Of a stretch of DNA of 64,000 nucleotides, positions 59,426-64,000 are shown piece after piece; the first letter of the stretch is position 1; each line of letters begins with the position of its first letter. The notes beneath the pieces are model-generated. The model was not told the origin of the DNA and made no database searches. It saw nothing but the letters and a program-made list of their open reading frames with translations. The translations under genes were made by a program, and so were the position numbers. The stretch comes from Artocarpus heterophyllus (Eukaryota > Streptophyta > Magnoliopsida > Rosales > Moraceae): NCBI GenBank assembly GCA_025403435.1, contig CM046348.1, forward strand, positions 23,991,899 to 24,055,898. Reading direction: 5' to 3'.

Positions 59426-59854
59426 CTTATTATTCATTTATTTTTTTATACAAGTAAAGATTCAAACTCTTTACTTATTGGTAGAGTTGGATGTTGTTTT
59501 TCCACCAAGCTATGCATACAACCACAGTTTTAAGTGTATTATGTATTACAGTGCTTCTCTTCAATTGTCATATTGCGTGTTATTCCTTTTTTTTTTTTTT
59601 CTCTTTTTTTGAAGTGCATGCTATCCCTATTTTGCTTATGGTTATCATGCGTTCATTAATATGATCTAGGACAAAAGTAAGCAGACGAAGAAACAGTCAT
59701 CGATTTATGTCTTTGTATTTTGTTATTCCTTACGCTTACAACGGTTGCACATAACATATATATATGTATGTGTGTGTGTGTATTTTTTGAAAGGGAAGCA
59801 CATCTATTTATGTAGAATCAGGGAAAGAAACATTTCTATTATTTTTATAAATAC

Positions 59855-59886
<32 letters not shown>

Positions 59887-60211
59887 TTATGCTTAAGCAT
59901 ACTCAATCCTTTACGCTCACAACAGTTGCGCAAAACATATCCATATAGCTATAATCGATCAGAGGAAAAAAATATCAATTTGTTTGCATAAATACATACA
60001 TATATATACATATACACATACTAATTATATATCTCAAGGACAAAAAAAGGGAGAGAGAGAGAGAAAAGATGCAATCACATTCAAGTCTACATAAAATTAC
60101 CAGTGTTTCTATTCTTCAAATACCGTCTGATATTAGTCTACCTCAACACCCACCACAACCACCTCCACACCCACCTCAACCATCACCTCCGCCTCAGCCT
60201 CAGCCTAAGCC
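59426..60211. other. Spacer with microsatellites
   Basis: T-rich and (TA)n/(TG)n tracts at 59755-59783 and 59865-59888. 60052-60064 is GA-rich. The plus-strand Pro-rich frame at 60069-60326 is the complement of the Gly-rich gene that follows and is not called. Confidence 0.5.
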
Positions 60212-60469
60212 TCAGCCACCGCAGCCGCCGCCACCACAGCCGCCGCCACCGCAGCCACCGCCGTCCCCAGCACCGCCGCAGCCGCCGCCACCAACTCCAC
60301 TGCCGCCACTTTTCTTACCACTGTGACCGGTACAAGCGAATATCACAAATGATATGACCGATAAGGACAAGAACATCATGCATAGCAAGAGCATTACGTC
60401 CCCAGAAGTTTGTAAATGTAAAGTATTTGCATGGCTACCAGCTATAAAAGCAGCAATTTCTCTAGCCAT
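60212..60469 (-). CDS. Small Gly/Cys-rich one-pass membrane peptide (85 aa)
   Basis: Minus-strand frame from the ATG at 60467-60469 to TGA at 60212-60214. Residues 1-25 (MAREIAAFIAGSHANTLHL...) are mixed polar. Residues about 25-47 (VMLLLCMMFLSLSVISFVIF) are one hydrophobic helix. Then come GHSGKK and a tail of GGGGCGG-type repeats with four Cys. Small plant peptides with a membrane helix and a Gly/Cys tail are known as uncharacterised proteins; no function can be assigned. Support: the non-repetitive N-terminal half reads as a clean protein with a well-formed helix, and a minus-strand TATATA lies about 90 bp upstream (60557-60563). The tail is a GGC/GGT repeat prone to length change. The alternative, chance over a CCG-repeat, is less likely because the helix part is outside the repeat. 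Confidence 0.65.
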   Translation of the reverse strand: MAREIAAFIAGSHANTLHLQTSGDVMLLLCMMFLSLSVISFVIFACTGHSGKKSGGSGVGGGGCGGAGDGGGCGGGGCGGGGCGG

Positions 60470-60556
60470 CTTTTCTCTCGTCAGGCTATGAAGGCAGGCA
60501 GAGATTTATCCTTACAGTAGAACATTTTTGCTATTGATTAACAACGATACATTTAC

Positions 60557-60563
60557 ATATATA
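60557..60563 (-). promoter_or_regulatory. Putative TATA box of the Gly/Cys-rich peptide gene
   Basis: On the minus strand CTTATATATGTAA lies about 90 bases before the start codon, a usual distance for a short plant 5' UTR. Confidence 0.45.
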
Positions 60564-60731
60564 AGACTAACCGCACTAGGATAAGATAAGACTTGTCTAA
60601 TACGCGTTATATGAATAACGATTCATCCAAGAATTGTCAACATACTTCTTTAATTTATGTGGAACTCCAGTAGGATAAGGAAGACTGGTAACGCGTGGTT
60701 ATAATCAAGTGGAATTTTCTTACGGGAATAT

Positions 60732-61313
60732 CACTACAAAAAAGACAAGTAGAGACAACATTTCTTGTCTCTAAAAGTCAAAATTTTGTTGTTAAGATCT
60801 TTTAGAGCCATTTTTTTCTTCTCTAGCTTATCTCTAAAACTTGGTGGCTAAATTAAATTAGATACAAATCATATTTTAGTCTCAAAATCTGTCACAATTG
60901 AAGACTAAAAATTTTGCCTCAAGAGCCTGTGCTAAGGGGACCAATATATGGAAAAGAGATTAGGTGTAGCACGGCGGAGGGGTAGAGAGAGAAGAAAGAG
61001 AGAGGTCGAATGAAAACTGAAAAGAGGCTTTGTAATTTTGTCTGGTATTATTGAAAATAATTTTACTATAAGCGAAAAAAAATTTGTCTCAATTTATATC
61101 CTTTTTGGATACAAATAAAAATTTTATCTCTAAATGTATTATTAGAGACAAATTTTGTTTTACTTTTGTCTCAAAATATTTCTCCACACCAGATTATAAA
61201 AATTATATATTTACAGACGAGACTAAAATTTTAGTCTGTAAAAAAATTTATTCGAGATAAAAATTGATTTGTCTCTAAAAATTTGATCTTTTAAGATTAA
61301 TTTTTTTTTGTAG
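60732..61313. mobile_element. CACTA-type MITE (~580 bp)
   Basis: It starts CACTACAAAAAAG and ends TTTTTTTTTGTAG, the inverted CACTACAAAAAA tip seen in plant CACTA non-autonomous elements; the right tip has lost its final TG (CTAC follows). Inside are repeated subterminal TTTGTCTCTAAAA-like words in both orientations (for example near 60766, 60830, 61088, 61118, 61160 and 61268), as expected for transposase-binding repeats. It has no coding capacity. Confidence 0.78.
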
Positions 61314-61614
61314 CTACAAAAACCACCCTTTCTATTTTTATTTTTTACCATATATTTTTATTTTTAAAATTACAATTTGGTATCGATATAATTTGATGTT
61401 ATTTGCATTTTCCTTCGTAAATAGGAAAATTGGAAAAAAAAAATCAAATAATATATCAGAACTATCATTTCCAAACACCAAAGGGTAAAAAAGCAACACT
61501 TTGTCCAAAAAATTAGTAAGATCGGTACATGAGGTTAAAAAAACTGTATTGTTTTGGTTTTCAATGCACCATTACAGGTACCGCCATTAACTACGACGTT
61601 GCTCTATGTGTCCT
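61314..61614. other. AT-rich spacer
   Basis: AT-rich DNA between the MITE and the tandem array. No feature was recognised. Confidence 0.5.
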
Positions 61615-62900
61615 CCAAAATCATGACCGAAGTTTCCAAAAACAGCGGAAAAGAAGCGCCATGCACCAACCCTTTTCCTCGATGCCTCCTCCAGTCAAGG
61701 GCATTATTTGTCATAAAGTAATAGTCTTACTTTATACATGTTTGGCTATTAGAATTTTTAAATTCTAAGCAACCCTTGATAATTAATGGTCCTATTTTTG
61801 GGTAGAGTCAACATCATTAGCACCAATTTTGACCGTCACTAAGAGATATTTTTGCATATTCATACATATATAAATATATATAATTATTATATAAGCTTCC
61901 AAAAATTGCGAAGAAGAAGCGTCCTGCACCAGCCCCTTTTCTTTGATGCCCTTTCCAGCCGACGACTTCAGAAAACTACAAGGGCATTGCTTGTATGAAG
62001 TCATGGAGTGTTGCTTTATGCTTGTTTGGCTATTAGAATATTCAAATCCTCAAAAAACTTTAATAATTAGTGGTCCTATTTTTGGGTAAAGTCAACATCA
62101 TTAGCACAAATTTTAACCATAACCAGGGGATATTTTTGCAAAAATATGTATATACACGCACACACACATATATAATCATGACGGAAGCTTCCAAAAAGGG
62201 CGAAGGAGCACCCTGCACCAGCCCCTTTTCCTCGATGCCTCCTCTAGCTGACGACTATTAGCAGTCTCCACTCCTAAGAAAACTACAAGGGCATTGTTGG
62301 TGAAAAAGTCATGGAATGTTACCTTATGCATGTCTGATTATTAGAATATTTGAATCCTAAACAAATTATGATAATTAGCGGTCCTATTTTTAGGAAGAGT
62401 TAACAACATTAGCACAAATTTTAACTTTAACAGAGAGATATTATTGCAAACACACACACACATAAGCATGGTAGAAGCTTCCAAAAATGACGAAGAAGAA
62501 GCCCTACTCCAGCCCCTTTCCCTTATGCCTCCTCAAACCGACCATTGTTGGTAGTCACCGCTCCTCAAAAAACTACAGAGGCATTGTTTGTCATAAACTC
62601 ATGGAGTGTTGTTTTATGCTTGTTTAGCTATTAGAATATTCAAATCCTAAACAAACTTTGATAATTAAAGGTCTTATTTATAGGCAAAGTCAACAACATT
62701 AGCACCAATTTTGACCATAACCGAGAGATATTCTTGCAAATACATACATATATATATATATATATTTATTTATTTATTTATTTATGATAGAAACTTTCAA
62801 AAATGGCGAAGAAGAAGCGCCTGCACCAGGCCCTTTCCCTCGATGCCACCTTAAGCCGACGATTGTTGGTGGTCACTGCTCCTTCAAAAACTACAATCAT
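61615..62900 (+). repeat. Diverged ~290-bp tandem array (about 4.4 units)
   Basis: The landmark AGCTTCCAAAAA...GGCGAAGAAGAAGC recurs at about 61630, 61894, 62184, 62474 and 62787 (spacing 264, 290, 290, 313). Each unit continues with CTGCACCAGCCCCTTTTCCTC, GATGCCTCCTC, AAAAAACTACAAGGGCATTG, a GTCATGGAGTGTT segment, GCTATTAGAATATTC, GTCCTATTTTTGGG and AGTCAACATCATTAGCAC, and ends in a CA/TA microsatellite. The last unit is cut near 62900 where the hairpin array begins. Short frames inside the units share a peptide of the type EEEAPAPGPFP but have no consistent start or stop, so no gene is called. Confidence 0.85.
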
Positions 62901-64000
62901 TTTCTTACTCTCTTTCACACTAAAGAGAGTGAGAAAATGAGTGCAACTAGCACTTCTCAGCTAGAAGAGTACTAGCAACACTCAATTCTTACTCTATTTT
63001 GCACTTTTTCTAATCATTGTCTAACACGTAAAATTCACTAATATTATAAATTATTATTTCAACAGAAAATAAGATAATGAAGTCCAAATACCAGATAGTG
63101 ATTGGAGTGAGTATAACTAGCACTTCTCTGCTAGATGAGTGCTAACAACACTCACTTTCTTTCTCTCTTTTATATTCTCTAGGATCATTGCCTAACACGT
63201 GAAATACATTTATATTATAAATCATAATTTAAATAGAAAATAAGATAGTGCAGTCCAAATGTCATGTAGTAATTGGAAAAAGTATAAAGCAGAATGAGAA
63301 AGTGAGTGCAACTAGCACTCCTCAGGTTGAGGAGTGCTAGCAACTCTCATTTTATTTCTCTTTTTTACACTCTCTCCAATGATTGTCTGATACGTGGAAT
63401 TCACTAATATTATAAATTATTATTTAAACAGAAAATAAGATAGTAAAATCCAAATGTCAGGCAATGATTGGAGTGGGTATAAAAGTGAGTGAGAAAATGA
63501 GTGCAATTAGCACTTTTCAGCTAGAGGAGTGCTAGCAACACTCACTTTCTTGATCTCTTTTACATTCTTTTCGATCACTGCCTGACGCGTGAAATCCACT
63601 AATATTATAAATTATTTTTCAAATAGAACATAAGATAGTAAAGTCCAAATGTGAGGCAATCCTTGGAAAAAGTATAAAAGAGAGTGAGAAAGTGAGTACA
63701 ACTAACACTTCTCAGCTAGAGGAGTGCTAACAACACTCACTTTTTTTTCTCTCTTTTACACTCTCTTCAATTATTTTCTAACATGTAGAATCCACTAACA
63801 TTATAAATTATTATTTAAACAAAAAATAAGATAATAACATCTAAATGTCAGGTAGTGATGGAAGCGAGTATAAAAGTAAGAAAGTGAGTGTAACTAGCAC
63901 TTCTCCAAGAGTGCTAGCAACACTCCTTTTCTTGATCTCTTTTACACTCTCTCTGATCACTACTTGACACGTGAAATCTACTAATTTTATAAATTATTAT
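62900..64000. repeat. ~195-bp tandem array of imperfect hairpins (six units, runs off the end)
   Basis: The hairpin centres (CTAGCAC...GTGCTAG) lie at about 62947, 63117, 63312, 63507, 63702 and 63894: spacing 170, 195, 195, 195, 192. Each unit has a left arm (TGTCAGGCAATGATTGG, GTATAAAAG, GAGTGAGAAAGTGAGTGCA, CTAGCAC), a turn near CTCAGCTAGAG, and the complementary right arm (GTGCTAG, CAACACTCACTTTC, CTCTTTTACACTCT, ATCATTGCCTGACA). An AT-rich linker of about 60 bp follows. Arms are about 60 nt. It looks like a tandemly amplified foldback MITE or satellite, and the right boundary is outside the window. Confidence 0.88.

Noticed and set aside
60069..60326. An 85-codon proline-rich frame (plus strand).
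   Set aside because: It is the complement of the GGC-repeat tail of the better supported minus-strand gene, with no signal peptide or non-repetitive domain.

Overview
The window is nuclear DNA of a flowering plant, most likely a eudicot. Evidence: AT-rich intergenic DNA, spliced genes with GT..AG introns, an L-type lectin receptor kinase, a plant CDK-like kinase with an N-terminal MGCxCS motif, a plant-type nuclear tRNA-Phe(GAA), and several LTR retrotransposons primed by initiator tRNA-Met. The species cannot be named from the sequence.

Layout. 1-4447: gene-free DNA with small MITE-like repeats, a 211-bp tandem duplication and a degenerate repeat. 4448-34422: one nested transposon cluster. 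Copia-A1 (+ strand, target duplication CATAC) is split by Copia-A2 of the same family in the opposite orientation (GTTAT). The 5' LTR of A2 is split by a non-autonomous element with giant ~4.07-kb LTRs and Tekay/Del-like ends, here called T (CTTAA). A 2.37-kb solo LTR (GAGAT) also interrupts A1. All four target-site duplications can be read, so the nesting is fixed. 34423-46225: host island with a foldback MITE, the CDK-like kinase gene (8 coding exons), the lectin receptor kinase gene (2 coding exons) and tRNA-Phe. 46226-55734: Copia-B (GACAG), inserted at the broken 5' edge of a second, decayed lectin receptor kinase copy (55735-57316). 57317-64000: a copia remnant, a small Gly/Cys-rich membrane peptide gene on the minus strand, a CACTA-type MITE, a ~290-bp tandem array, and a ~195-bp tandem array whose every unit is an imperfect hairpin and which runs off the window end.

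Function. The host genes are signalling or envelope genes with no evident shared pathway: a predicted membrane-anchored CDK-family kinase, a predicted plasma-membrane lectin receptor kinase with intact metal-binding and catalytic residues, and a small one-pass membrane peptide. The rest is mobile-element biology. The main points are two copia copies sharing the same premature stops (suggesting mobilisation in trans), an inverted LTR pair that could make hairpin RNA, and a giant LTR with a helically phased W-box array and two other short-motif arrays.

Coordinates of exons and element ends were read by eye from splice sites, TG..CA ends and target duplications. No alignment, folding or database search was run.
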